Below, piece after piece: positions 53,613 to 64,000 of a DNA stretch of 64,000 nucleotides. Origin of the DNA: Lamellibrachia columna (Eukaryota > Annelida > Polychaeta > Sabellida > Siboglinidae); assembly GCA_963662155.1 (NCBI GenBank), contig OY759264.1:17281642-17345641 (forward strand). The letters are read 5' to 3'. The notes under the pieces were generated by a model. That model was not told the origin of the DNA, made no database searches, and saw nothing but the letters and a program-made list of their open reading frames with translations. Each line of letters begins with the position of its first letter. The stretch's first letter is position 1. The position numbers were made by a program, and so were the translations under genes.

Positions 53613-53614
<2 letters not shown>

Positions 53615-55015
53615 TGGTAATTTCTCACGAAACGTTAGCACAGTGTTTTTTTGGGGTAAATTTAGAATTCATTATACCATATTTTCCTTTTGGTCACACA
53701 AAAACAACATGTTAATGTAATCATGAAATAAATTTGGGTGGGCTAATTCTAAAAACTCACTCTGTGAGAATGCTTTGAATTTGTGAGTCCATATTACATG
53801 ATACTGAGCATATACGTGCAGATCATATATTTAAAATACAATGTAATACAGCTTAGAAAATCTGCTATATATTTTGGTTTTATTTCTTCGAACAGATAAC
53901 ATGTTTATATAGTTGGGAATCGATAACAATAAAATGTTTAGTAGGTTTTCTTTTTTATTATACTATTTTTAATTATTGGTTACATGTTGTCTCCCCATTT
54001 TAAAAAGACTAGAAGACAATTCACTGGACATTGCTTATATGTTATCATTGTATTCGGAAGCAGAGAAGAGAACATTTCCTTTTCAATGGAGCATTGTGCG
54101 GATCCTATTTTATATAATCTTTCTGGAAATATTTAAAACAAATTTACGCTCAGTGTTGCAGAGTGGGATTTTTTTTATTTCCCAAATAGTAATGGTGGAA
54201 TTTGTCTCATGTTGCTTAGCCTCCAGATGACATTGTTTTCCACCCATCACCACTTGGGTAAAATATACATATACCTCGTTCCTCGTAGCAACAGCTCTTG
54301 ATAACAAGAGGTACTTGTTATCATGAGTGTATTGCCAACCAGCACTATGACAGGTACCTCCATCATGCACTGCCTTGGGGTTCCAAGAATCAACTTCTCT
54401 TTGTCATCTTGCCTCTTCTTCTTCCACAACTTCCAAAATCTGGAATTTAGTGTCAATACTACATATGGAAGTACTGTGTTGCTCACAGTTCTTAATTATT
54501 TTGCCACTTTTAACTAAGTTGTCTTTCTTCTTGTTAATTATTTGATTGGTTTGATTTTTGATTGGTGGGAACTTTGGCAGTACCTTGCAGGCCGTCACCT
54601 TGAGGGTCATGTTGGCTGGCACACTACCTCTGAGTGAACCTGATGAGTGTCGACCTTCCCCTGAAGAATGCTGCAATTGAGAGTTAAATTTTGTCATATT
54701 CATTGCAGAACAACTTTTTTATTGAGGACTTTGCAATTCACTTTGAGTTTTAATGTGGGAATTGCTGGCTGGATCGAACTAAGTACTTGTGAGTGTTGTC
54801 TTGGCAGCCTTTATACACTGTACAAGACATTGTTGTGGCAAAGGGAGTAGGGCCTTTGCCATATCTGGTCTCGGCGTGATGTCAAGTCGCTTTGCCAACT
54901 TTAGTGCATCCTTTGCAGGTGAAGACACAACAGGATAGTTTGGTTGACTGGAACGATCTGATGGTGCGGTGCATGTACGTGTTGGTGAAGATGGAATCAG
55001 GGGAGCTAACTTGTG
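53613..55015. other. Intergenic DNA, no recognised feature
   Basis: Several 60-100-codon frames on both strands without recognisable domains or start and splice context. Confidence 0.4.
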
Positions 55016-55752
55016 CTGATGTACAAGCAGCAGGTGATACTGAGTGTGTACTTGTGTTGGTGTACAAGCAGCAGGTGATACTGAGGGTGTACTTGTGTTG
55101 GTGTACAAGCAGCAGGTGATACTGAGTGTGTACTTGTGTTGGTGTACAAGCAGCAGGTGATACTGAGTGTGTACTTGTGTTGGTGTACAAGCAGCAGGTG
55201 ATACTGAGTGTGTACATGTGTTGGTGTACAAGCAGCAGGTGATACTGAGCGTGTACTTGTGTTGGTGTACAAGCAGCAGGTGATACTGAGCGTGTACTTG
55301 TGTTGGTGTACAAGCAGCAGGTGATACTGAGCGTGTACTTGTGTTGGTGTACAAGCAGCAGGTGATACTGAGGGTGTACTTGTGTTGGTGTACAAGCAGC
55401 AGGTGATACTGAGCGTGTACTTGTGTTGGTGTACAAGCAGCAGGTGATACTGAGCGTGTACTTGTGTTGGTGTACAAGCAGCAGGTGATACTGAGCGTGT
55501 ACTTGTGTTGGTGTACAAGCAGCAGGTGATACTGAGCGTGTACTTGTGTTGGTGTACAAGCAGCAGGTGACACTTAGTGTGTACTTGTGTTGGTGTACAA
55601 GCAGCAGGTGATACTGAGTGTGTACTTGTGTTGGTGTACAAGCAGCAGGTGATACTGAGTGTGTACTTGTGTTGGTGTACAAGCAGCAGGTGATACTGAG
55701 TGTGTACTTGTGTTGGTGTACAAGCAGCAGGTGACACTTAGTGTGTACTTGT
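55016..55752. repeat. 40-bp minisatellite, about 18 copies
   Basis: Units of GTGTACTTGTGTTGGTGTAC plus AAGCAGCAGGTGATACTGAG, highly uniform. The minus strand lacks stops in all registers, so ~265-codon frames arise; they are artefacts of the array. Confidence 0.97.
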
Positions 55753-57599
55753 GGTCGGTGAAGTTCTTGAAGTAGTCTTTAGATGTTTTATTTCATCCTA
55801 TGTTTCATTTATAGCTTTGTTCAACTGTCTCGCCTTCATGTTCACGTATGAAAGGCATTAATTCACATAAATTTAAAAACAAACATTTTGTTCTAAGTCA
55901 TATTGGTAATAAATATATTTCTCCTAAATACAGGTACATTTGTTAAAATTAAAAATATCTGTTTCAAATGTACAACTGCATAAAAGTCAATTTCTTAAAA
56001 TAATGTAGAGATATAAAGTATCTAATAAAAACATAAATCAACCTTACAAAAGCAGTATTAACAAGAGACAACAACAGAACAAAATACAACATTCAAAGGG
56101 CCACACCCATATTCTGACCCAACACATAATATACACACAAATAGTATAATGAATTAAACAGGATGTCTTGTACCTCGAGGGTACGAACGCTGTAATTTAT
56201 AATATTGTCTGTGAAGTCTTTTGCACATAGTCTGTGAAGACTCTTGCACATCACTATAGCATTAAGAAACATATTGATATATTTTATTTTTAATCCAATC
56301 TGCTGCTTATTAGTTATAAGATCATGATACATAATATACACAATGATGATTTATAAAATGAATTATTGAATAAAATTACATAAATGATTAATTACATAAA
56401 ATCATATTCACAATGTCATTCTTATGTTGTGGCATGCCTCTGTTGCCCTGTAGTTAGGGTGTTCCTGTGTTGCCCTGTAGTTAGTGTGTTCCTGTGTCTC
56501 CTTTCTATTCAAAATGCCCGTGATCATTGATCATTTATAGCCCTTTGTGCTACTGCCAGCACACGGTTCCCTACCACGCATGATATATGAAATATATAAA
56601 TGTATGTGTACCTTTCCGAGCATATACATTTGGATACGTTAATGCAATTCAATCTAAGTTCATGCACTGAAACACCATGGAAATAATTCATATGAAATTG
56701 CTTTAAGTGCACCTATGTCGTAGTGAGCTAAAATTAATTATAATTATGTGCATTTACATATACTTGGGAATTTATAATAGCAATAACTGGTACTTTACAG
56801 TTATAATGTAGACACTCCCATTGCAGTACATGTGTGAGTAGGAGTTACGTTTGTTCTGAATTAAATATACAACTTTTCATGATAAATAAATTAGCGATTT
56901 CAGCACAGTGGCTCACTAATATTGGCCCCAAAACAGGCAGGACATGTAGGCATGTGACACAGAGCGTGTATCAGGACCGAGTGTATATCATAGTATGTAA
57001 TTCATCCAACGCCATGTGTTTCTGACATAGGATCCCCTTTTTTGCCTAAAGTGTTTCCACGGCAACTTGACACAATGAAAATTAACGATTATGTAACATA
57101 CCACATTTATGCTTCGCCATGGTTTGATTAAAAACAGTAAAACAATGTACTTACATACAGTTGAATCTTCATCTAGTAGTAGAGCAACACCTGCAGGTTT
57201 GTCTTTGTGATAATGCATTAGTGGGAAAACCATAGCATAGCAGCAGTGCATTTTTTTTGCGCGCTGCTATTTACATGCTCTCAGTATCGTGTATGTGCTC
57301 GGTACAATTAGCAGTATAATTGTCATAAAAAAATAGGGACATCCATATGTACTTCTAATATCTCAGTATTATTTGCATTAAGGGGTCGGTATGTGTGAAA
57401 TAACACTCACTAATATTTTAAATCATGTGCAGAATCAATATGTCTAGGTCATCCACTCAGTATCATCAAATCGAATATAGGTCTATAGACCGAATATAGG
57501 TCTATTAGATTTTACCACAGGTTTATGTTTTTTCGATGCCAATTTAACCTGTGTATTTTTTATCTGGACAGTTCTAGCAAAAGATACGACCATTTACTA
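55753..57599. other. Intergenic DNA, no recognised feature
   Basis: AT-rich; a short duplication of GTGTTCCTGTGTTGCCCTGT lies near 56458-56495. Confidence 0.4.
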
Positions 57600-57832
57600 T
57601 CTTTGTTTGTATGCTTTGTTGTATGCTTTGTTGTATGATTTGTTGTATGCTTTGTTGTATGCTTTGTTGTATGCTTTGTTTGTATACTTTGTTGTATGCT
57701 TTGTTGTATGCTTTGTTGTATGCTTTGTTTGTATGCTTTGTTGTATGCTTTGTTTGTATGCTTTGTTGTATGCCTTGTTGTAGGCTTTGTTGTATGTTTT
57801 TTGTAGGCTTTGTTGTAGGCTTTGTTGAACAT
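57600..57832. repeat. 12-13-bp minisatellite TTGTATGCTTTG
   Basis: About 18 units of TTGTATGCTTTG, some with one extra T. Confidence 0.96.
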
Positions 57833-58074
57833 TTGCACACGCACGGTATCTTTAAAACTACCCCAGCACACATGATGTCCTCAGGACATATCTGTTCAAC
57901 AAAACGCTTACATTTTGTTGACTAATAAATGTTGAACTATCTGCCGTTATATCTGAATAAGATGCAGACAGGTGTGGTTATTACTTAGTGTTTAATTCCC
58001 GTTAGTGTAACAGTACTCAAGTCTAAACTTCAAAAACGATACACATATAAAAGTAGGGTTCCCATGAAAGCTTA

Positions 58075-58291
58075 CACCGAGGCGGTTGCAGTAAATGTCA
58101 TTACAATGCAGTGTTGCCTATTTTAAAAGAGTTATAACAGAAAAACATATGTGGTGACGTTTCGTGAGAAATGACCATGATATAATATTTATGATCACTT
58201 CTCATGAAACGTCGACACAGGTTTTTCTGTAATAACTCTTTTATAATAGGCAACACAGCAGTGTAATGGTGTTTACTGCAACCGCCTCGGT
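58075..58291. mobile_element. Long palindromic foldback element
   Basis: Arms of about 105 bp in inverted orientation. Left: CCGAGGCGGTTGCAGTAAA, GTGTTGCCTATT, AAGAGTTATAACAGAAAAAC, GACGTTTCGTGAGAA. Right gives the inverse: TTCTCATGAAACGTCGACAC, GTTTTTCTGTAATAACTCTT, ATAGGCAACAC, TTTACTGCAACCGCCTCGG. Almost no loop. MITE-like, non-coding. Confidence 0.85.
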
Positions 58292-58298
58292 ATATATA

Positions 58299-58313
58299 TC
58301 CTTGTTAGTAGTG

Positions 58314-58365
<52 letters not shown>

Positions 58366-58381
58366 CACTACTAACAAGGAG
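58299..58381. repeat. Palindrome with (AT)n core
   Basis: CCTTGTTAGTAGTGTCA, then ~22 AT dinucleotides, then TGACACTACTAACAAGG. The flanks are exact inverses, so the whole segment can form a cruciform. It directly follows the foldback element. Confidence 0.93.
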
Positions 58382-58765
58382 TCAACTCCACTAATGCATT
58401 GTTGATGCCGCTAACAAAGTGTTGGCACCACTAACAGTGTTGATACCACTACCACAGTGTTGACACAACTATATATACAGTGTTGATGCCACAATCACTG
58501 TCACTGCAGACATCACTAATGTCATGGTGATACCACTAATACAGTGATGATACAACGAACACATTGCTGAGACCATTATCACAGTGTTGCAAACACTAAC
58601 ACATTTTTGACACCACTAACACATTGCTTACATCATTAACACAGAGATGACAACACTATCAGTGCTAACACAATATTACAGTGATGATGCCACTAATGTC
58701 ATGATGACACAACTAATGCAGAGTTAGACACCACTAATGCAGAGATAGACACCACTAATGCAGCA
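58380..58765. repeat. Degenerate CACTAACACAGTGTTGACAC array
   Basis: About 18 irregular ~20-bp units. The same motif in the opposite orientation recurs at 61436-61560. Confidence 0.8.
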
Positions 58766-59149
58766 GGGAGTGTCAATGTAGACTGTACATTCTGATTTGT
58801 CTTGTAAGAGTAAACATATAATTATGGACTACAGTGTATGTGCAACTGTTGTGGGTGGAGTCTGTTAAAGTGAACTTTGTCTGTCTGCTCTCTTTGGTCT
58901 GGTGTTCTCATGTTGCAAAACACAATGGAACTGTGCTGTGAAGTTAACAATTTGAAACGTAACAGTGTCATGGTTTATATACATGTGTCATCACCAAGTG
59001 TGACATAATTATCATGTCACCAGAATGACGGGTAATACTAAATTTGAATTAATGCTAACTTATTTTGTGTTAGCTCCAATAGTCTACAAAGACAATGGGT
59101 AAGACAACAAAGGCTATGAAGTCATGTACAGTTTACACAAATAACTGTA

Positions 59150-61110
59150 TTGGTTCTTTGTATAATTTGGTCAGCAGACGCAGTTCAAAGGAAACATTCT
59201 GACAATAGGTGTGACACCTCAAACAGCACAACTGAATTCTACTCTAAACTCCAAACAAAGCCAAGAATGTGTGAGCAACAGCAAAGGGCCTATCTTGGCA
59301 TCACATGATGAAAGGACACACTTCAAGCAAGTACCTGTTATTATCTGGTTTAAGCAAATCTGGAAGAGTCCTTGTGGCCCTATAATACTGGCTGGCTTGT
59401 TGTGGTGTATAGGGAAAGGAGCTTGGCAGATGTAGTCACTAGGGAGGGTGAGGAAAGATGGGTTGTCATGGGGGAACCAATCATTAGGAAAGTAGTTAAA
59501 ATTGTATACAATGGAGAGTACATCAAGGAACAAGTAAAACAATTACAGACCAGTGAGTTTAGCATAAGTTTTATGCAAATTACTAGAAACATTAATAAAA
59601 TTAGAGACCACATGGTGGAATTCCTTGTAAAACATAAATTAATAAATACATCTCTACATGGTTCCTAAAAGCAAGGTCATGTCTAGCCAAACTCTTATGT
59701 TTTTTTTAGAAATTACAAAGTGGGTAGATGGATGTTGTCTACTTAGATTTTCAAAAAACTTTCAGTAAAGTGCCACATCAAAGATTGTTACTTAAGCTAA
59801 AAGCCCACGGTATAGGTAATGATGTAATCAACTGGATAGAAAAATGACTTATACACAGAAGACAGATTAATAGTAGCTGGATGGTGAGATTTCAAACTGG
59901 AAATCTGTTTTGAGTAGGATACCACAGGGATCAGTATTAAGACCTATACTATTTTTAATATAATAAAAAATAAGTGATTTGAAGTATCTATATCTAGCAA
60001 AGTACTGAAATTTGCAGATGACACAAAAGTATTCAGAAATGTTACAAATGATTCAGATAAACAAAGTTTACAGGATGATCTAGATTAATTGGTTAAATGA
60101 TCAAAAAAATTGAAAAATATTATTAAAGTTGGGAAATGTAAATGCATGTACACATAGGACATGGAAACATGAACACAGAATATAAAATGAGGGATGCTGT
60201 ACTATGTAGAACCACAAAAGAAAATGACTTAGGAGTAACATTTAGTGCTGACATGAAAGGTTCAGAGCAATGTGGAATTGCTGCTTCAAAAAGTAATAAC
60301 ATTCTAGGGCTAATTGGGAGAACTATCACATATAAGGAGAAGCAGCTAACTAAAGAATAGTTAGACCGCATTTGGAATATTGTATACAAGCATGGAGGCC
60401 ATCTGGTAAGAAGGACATAAACAAGCTAGAAAGAATACAACGAAGAGCAACTAAAATGAGTCCTGAATTGAGAGACCTTAGTTATGAAAGCCGCTTATTA
60501 GAATGTGGTTTGACAACACTAGACACCAGGAAACTAAGAGGAGACCACGTATGAGTGTTTCAAATAGTGAATGGTTATGAGGATATTGATAGGAATAATT
60601 GTTCTCCAAACTTAAAAAAGGCAGTAGAACCAGAGGACCCAAAGCAGCATTAGTTAAGGAACAGTGTAGGTTGGACATGAGAAAATACTCTAAGTCTCAA
60701 GTAATTAAACTTCAAACAGCCAATCTTGGGCTAATGCAGGAGTTTGGACCAACAACTTTTAGTGTCTCTTCTGAAAGACACAGGCAAAGTGGGGTGACAA
60801 AAATTGTCCAGGCTTTGAAATGATGCAGGTGGTATTAAGCGACCAGACTGTCCTCTCGACTGACACACATTAGACCACTGCTCACAGAGAGTGATAAATG
60901 AATGGAACAAACTGTCAAATGATTGTGTTAATGTTAGTACTGTGAATTTGTTTAAAAATAGAATTGACAGATATCTGATAAAGGCGGGCTATACATAGAT
61001 GAGAAAATTGTTGGACTCTTGATAAACCAATGGCTTCTTTGTCCACTTGCCATCTGGAACTTGTTGTTTGGGATGGCAATCTTGTTAAATCTTGTTAAAT
61101 ATTCAGATGA
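59150..61110 (+). mobile_element. Decayed non-LTR retrotransposon (CR1/L2-like), reverse transcriptase to 3' end
   Basis: Broken frames carry RT landmarks in order: YLDFQKTFSKVPHQRLL and LKAHGIGNDVINWIEK (59740-59845), KFADDTKVFRN (60009-60041, with the FADD catalytic aspartates), HIGHGN, KENDLGVTFSADMK, a degraded thumb region (LEYCIQAWRP, IQRRATKMSPELRDLSYE, LLECGLTTLDTRKLRGD) and the C-terminal LFKNRIDRYLIKAGY (60947-60991). Many stops and frameshifts. No endonuclease domain, so it is 5'-truncated. Tails of this family occur at 7335, 21935, 45238, and a fragment at 8030. Confidence 0.9.
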
Positions 61111-61254
61111 AATTCTACTGTCACTGTAGATTATTGATGATTGCTTGAATAATGAGTTGTTGTTGTAGAGAACTACTGTACCACTGAATGGAAAGTTAAG
61201 ATGTGTAATACGCCATATGCACTCCAAAATGTTTGATTGAAAATGAATAGTTGC

Positions 61255-61415
61255 AATGGAAAAATGTAAAAGTAATAGACTGAAATGTAATAGTAATAGA
61301 TTCAAATGTAATAGTAATAGATTCAAAAGTAATAGTAATGTATTACTTTGCCTTCATGATGTAATAGTAATAGAAAGGAAACAAATTAATAGTAATAGAG
61401 TACATTGTAATGTAA
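61255..61415. repeat. AATAGTAATAGATTCAAATGT short repeat
   Basis: About eight irregular units of TGTAATAGTAATAGATTCAA. Confidence 0.85.
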
Positions 61416-61435
61416 TTGATCCCAGGCCTGGTCAA

Positions 61436-61560
61436 AACTGTGTTTGTCATGTCAACACTGTTAGTGGTGCCAACACTGTGTTAGTGGTGTCTACACTGTG
61501 TTAGAGGTGTCAACACAGTATGTTACTGGTTTAACACTTTGTTAGTGGTTTCAACATTGG
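61436..61560. repeat. GTCAACACTGTGTTAGTGGT array
   Basis: About six units; the reverse complement of the array at 58380-58765. The two arrays bracket the LINE. Confidence 0.8.
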
Positions 61561-62570
61561 GAACATGTGCATGTGGCAATGACAGTTGGCTCATGTTTAA
61601 TATTAACAAAAGAATATAAAAATGATTTATGTTTAAAAAAAAAATTCTGTATGCATTGCTGTTTAATATTCTCCTGTAAACTGACTTTGTCATGATCTAA
61701 ATCTTGAATGAATAATCACAGATAATTATGCCCTTCTATTGGGGGGATGGTAAATGATAGAAGCCACCATTCATTTATTTGCCCTGTGTGGGGGGTCTTT
61801 CAATTCCTGTGGTGTAGATACATATGCAGTTATCTTCAATGTCCTGCTACACAACTGTAGGTTTGCACTGAGATTTGAAACTAATACTTTGCCATCACAG
61901 TATGTAAGGACTAGACCTGCACATGACTGAGGAAGGGGTGTTATTCCCGCTAGATTAACTGCCTGGGGCAACAAGGGGTGACAAAGCTATGACACTTGAA
62001 TTGACCAAAGTATTGTCGTTGCAACATCTCAATCACTGTAGATACTCCCTCTGTTTGGTGATGGTCAAGTTAATCTGGTGCCATCAGCAGTGTCCAGTGG
62101 AGAGGTGGTGTCAGATTCCTACTCTGGTCTATGACCCAGGGTTCCAATTATGGGGTAATCATATGCTAATCACTCGCTGTCATCAGCCATGTGTCTGTAT
62201 GATTAATGGTTGTCTCAACCCAAGTTGTCATTACAAGTGTTCTCTCTCTCTAATAGTCTCTATGAGATGGATTGCACTGGGGATACCTACCCCTTGAACT
62301 GAGGGTGCAGTTTACCTGGTGGTTGTCTGTACCCTAGGGCAAGTACACAGACCCCCATGCTTCCCATAAACCTGGGACATTGTCTTGTGTTGTTATATTC
62401 ATGCTAACAGAACTGAAATATAAAATATTTGGTTAAAATTAATAATAATACATTTCTTATGTAGCACCCGAACTGAATGATTGTTCTGGGGCACTGAACA
62501 GTTTTGTATACGTTATATCATAAAATCATACATATTTAAACTACTAATGTACAAAATTCTGCAATTATTA
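61561..62570. other. Intergenic DNA, no recognised feature
   Basis: Only short frames; a 102-codon plus frame at 61989-62297 has no recognisable domain. Confidence 0.4.
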
Positions 62571-62579
62571 TGACTAAAA

Positions 62580-62612
62580 TACAGACACATACAATACACA
62601 CACATGCATGTA

Positions 62613-62668
<56 letters not shown>

Positions 62669-62741
62669 TGCACGCATGCACATACACATAGACATGTGCA
62701 TACACACACAGACATGTGCACACACACACGCATGTACAGTG

Positions 62742-62819
<78 letters not shown>

Positions 62820-62820
62820 C
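62580..62820. repeat. (ACGC)n and (CA)n microsatellite
   Basis: About 16 ACGC units, an irregular stretch with ACACAGACATGTGCA words, then ~35 CA dinucleotides. Confidence 0.98.
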
Positions 62821-63242
62821 ACACAGACACACGTATAGGAAGGAAGAAGGAAACATCTTTAGTAAGATCAACATTTCTATTCTCATAAAAATGTGTGGGG
62901 AATTCACTGGTGGTTCCGGTGGCTAGGGTCTTCTTCCTGGTCCAGCCTCTGACATCCCCCTCTCACATTGGTCACATGGGAAGAACCAATTTCCACCAGG
63001 AAGCTGTCTGGACTGACTGCTGTCAGTGGCTGCTAATCAGTCAGCCCAGTTTAGCACTGATACATCAGGCTAGTGTCTGCATGACTACAAAGCTTCTGGT
63101 TGGGTCAAGGTGTTCTCTCCTAGCTGTGAGTATTCCAGTATTTCTACATCATTATATTGTGTCGTATGAATTTACAACATACAGAGCAGACATGAATAAT
63201 ATTAACATGGTGAAATGTAGCATTATCCAGGGATCCATTATC
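62821..63242. other. Intergenic DNA, no recognised feature
   Basis: No gene, array or element that I can define. Confidence 0.4.
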
Positions 63243-63450
63243 CGGGGCTGTAGCTCAGCGATTAGAGCGCCGGACGGTTAATGGAGGACTGAGGTTTGAG
63301 CCTGAATCACCGTTTAAGTCCACCTGCTATTGTTTTGAAACTTAGGCCATTTCTTTCACTTTACTTTGCTTAGGTCTTTCGGAAGAGACACTAAAAGACA
63401 CTAATCAGTCTTTCTACCTTATTGATTTTTAGAAAAGCTCTGATAACGAT

Positions 63451-63497
<47 letters not shown>

Positions 63498-63630
63498 ACT
63501 AATTTTATAATCTTTATGATATTGATCTTAAATTGATATATCGAATAATGGTTCAATTATATCAAGTGCCATCAGCGCCTTCTTTGGCAGATACTGGCGA
63601 TATACAAGATTTCATTATTATTATTATGTC
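63243..63630 (+). mobile_element. tRNA-derived SINE with LINE-type 3' tail
   Basis: Head 63243-63310 resembles a tRNA: GGGGCTGTAGCTCAGCGATT carries an A box and GGTTTGAGCCT a B box. A central region follows (TTTCACTTTACTTTGCTTAG, TCTTTCGGAAGAGACACTAA). It then has an internal (AT)n run at 63455-63495, and ends CAGATACTGGCGATATACAA before a TTATTATTATTATG tail. Mismatches in the anticodon and T arms argue against a functional tRNA. Confidence 0.75.
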
Positions 63631-64000
63631 TATGCCAGGGTGTAAAGATCAAGGCAGTGTAACCAACTTTATAACTTGTAATCTGTAACTAGTAAGAAGT
63701 TGGTTATTGTTGGTAGTGGACACACTGCATGTCCATCTCTCTGGTGGGAAGATTATCAATTGGTTATCTATTTATTTTAGTGGACAGCATCCACAATGGG
63801 AAGTCGTTCTAGTCAAGTCATGTTCTTGTGTCCTCGGAAGGGAGTTGACTTCCGTCGAACTGGATACTTGAGGATTAACACAGATGTACATTAAGACAGT
63901 GCCCAACATTAAGATAGGACCTATAATGAATATATTAGCTTGTGTGTGGGTAGAATCAATAACTGCTGAACTCTGCCGATGTTAACTTGATGTTAATGTA
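63631..64000. other. No recognised feature
   Basis: AT-rich DNA to the window end, without a gene or repeat that I can define. Confidence 0.4.

Noticed and set aside
54779..55737. ~265-codon minus-strand frames with repeated YHLLLVHQHKYTLS-type peptide
   Set aside because: Product of the 40-bp minisatellite; three registers are open at once and no conserved domain is seen.
59211..60823. Several separate small genes on the + strand
   Set aside because: They are pieces of one frameshifted reverse-transcriptase gene, recognisable by ordered RT motifs.
63243..63312. Functional tRNA gene
   Set aside because: A and B boxes are present but the arms do not pair well and a SINE body follows immediately.

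Overview
This is eukaryotic nuclear DNA: AT-rich, with GT-AG introns, no bacterial operon structure, and a very heavy load of minisatellites, microsatellites, MITE-like inverted-repeat elements and decayed non-LTR retrotransposons. The one clear gene is an ADAM-family metalloprotease of the ADAM12/19/33 (meltrin) type. Repeat texture (tRNA-like SINE, LINE tails ending in ATT microsatellites, dense short-unit satellites) suggests an invertebrate, perhaps a mollusc or another lophotrochozoan. That assignment is inference.

The ADAM gene runs on the + strand from about 7857 to 38831. I can place 19 exons whose splice phases all agree; together they encode 990 residues plus a stop. They give most of the prodomain, an RKKR furin site, a reprolysin domain with an intact [12 protein letters not shown] zinc site, disintegrin, cysteine-rich and EGF-like domains, one transmembrane helix and a ~317-residue proline-rich tail with SH3-ligand motifs. 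The signal peptide and first prodomain exon were not found; they lie upstream of 7857 or outside the window. The introns hold nearly all the other material: satellite arrays, a pogo/Tigger-like DNA element of about 4 kb (25231-29275), several MITEs and LINE tails.

1-7856 holds two weak minus-strand reading frames, repeats and LINE fragments. 38832-48112 holds the putative 3' UTR, TIR elements, a pogo-type transposase fragment and a 2.3-kb compound satellite. 48113-50338 is a second, damaged copy of the last exon and its downstream DNA. 50339-64000 is intergenic, with an inverted copy of part of the intronic DNA element, further minisatellites, two large palindromes, a decayed LINE (about 59150-61110) and a tRNA-derived SINE (63243-63630).

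The most unusual signal is that several satellite arrays in the ADAM introns are made from the gene's own splice junctions. The exon 8 donor, exon 12 donor and exon 15 acceptor are each repeated in tandem, each copy carrying a splice-site-like core. Also notable: a 45-bp satellite whose units differ at one A/C site and reveal an exactly duplicated 15-unit block; a foldback element with a minisatellite core, a 10-bp target duplication and a paralogous empty site; and a duplicated terminal exon that would give a short tail lacking the SH3-binding region.
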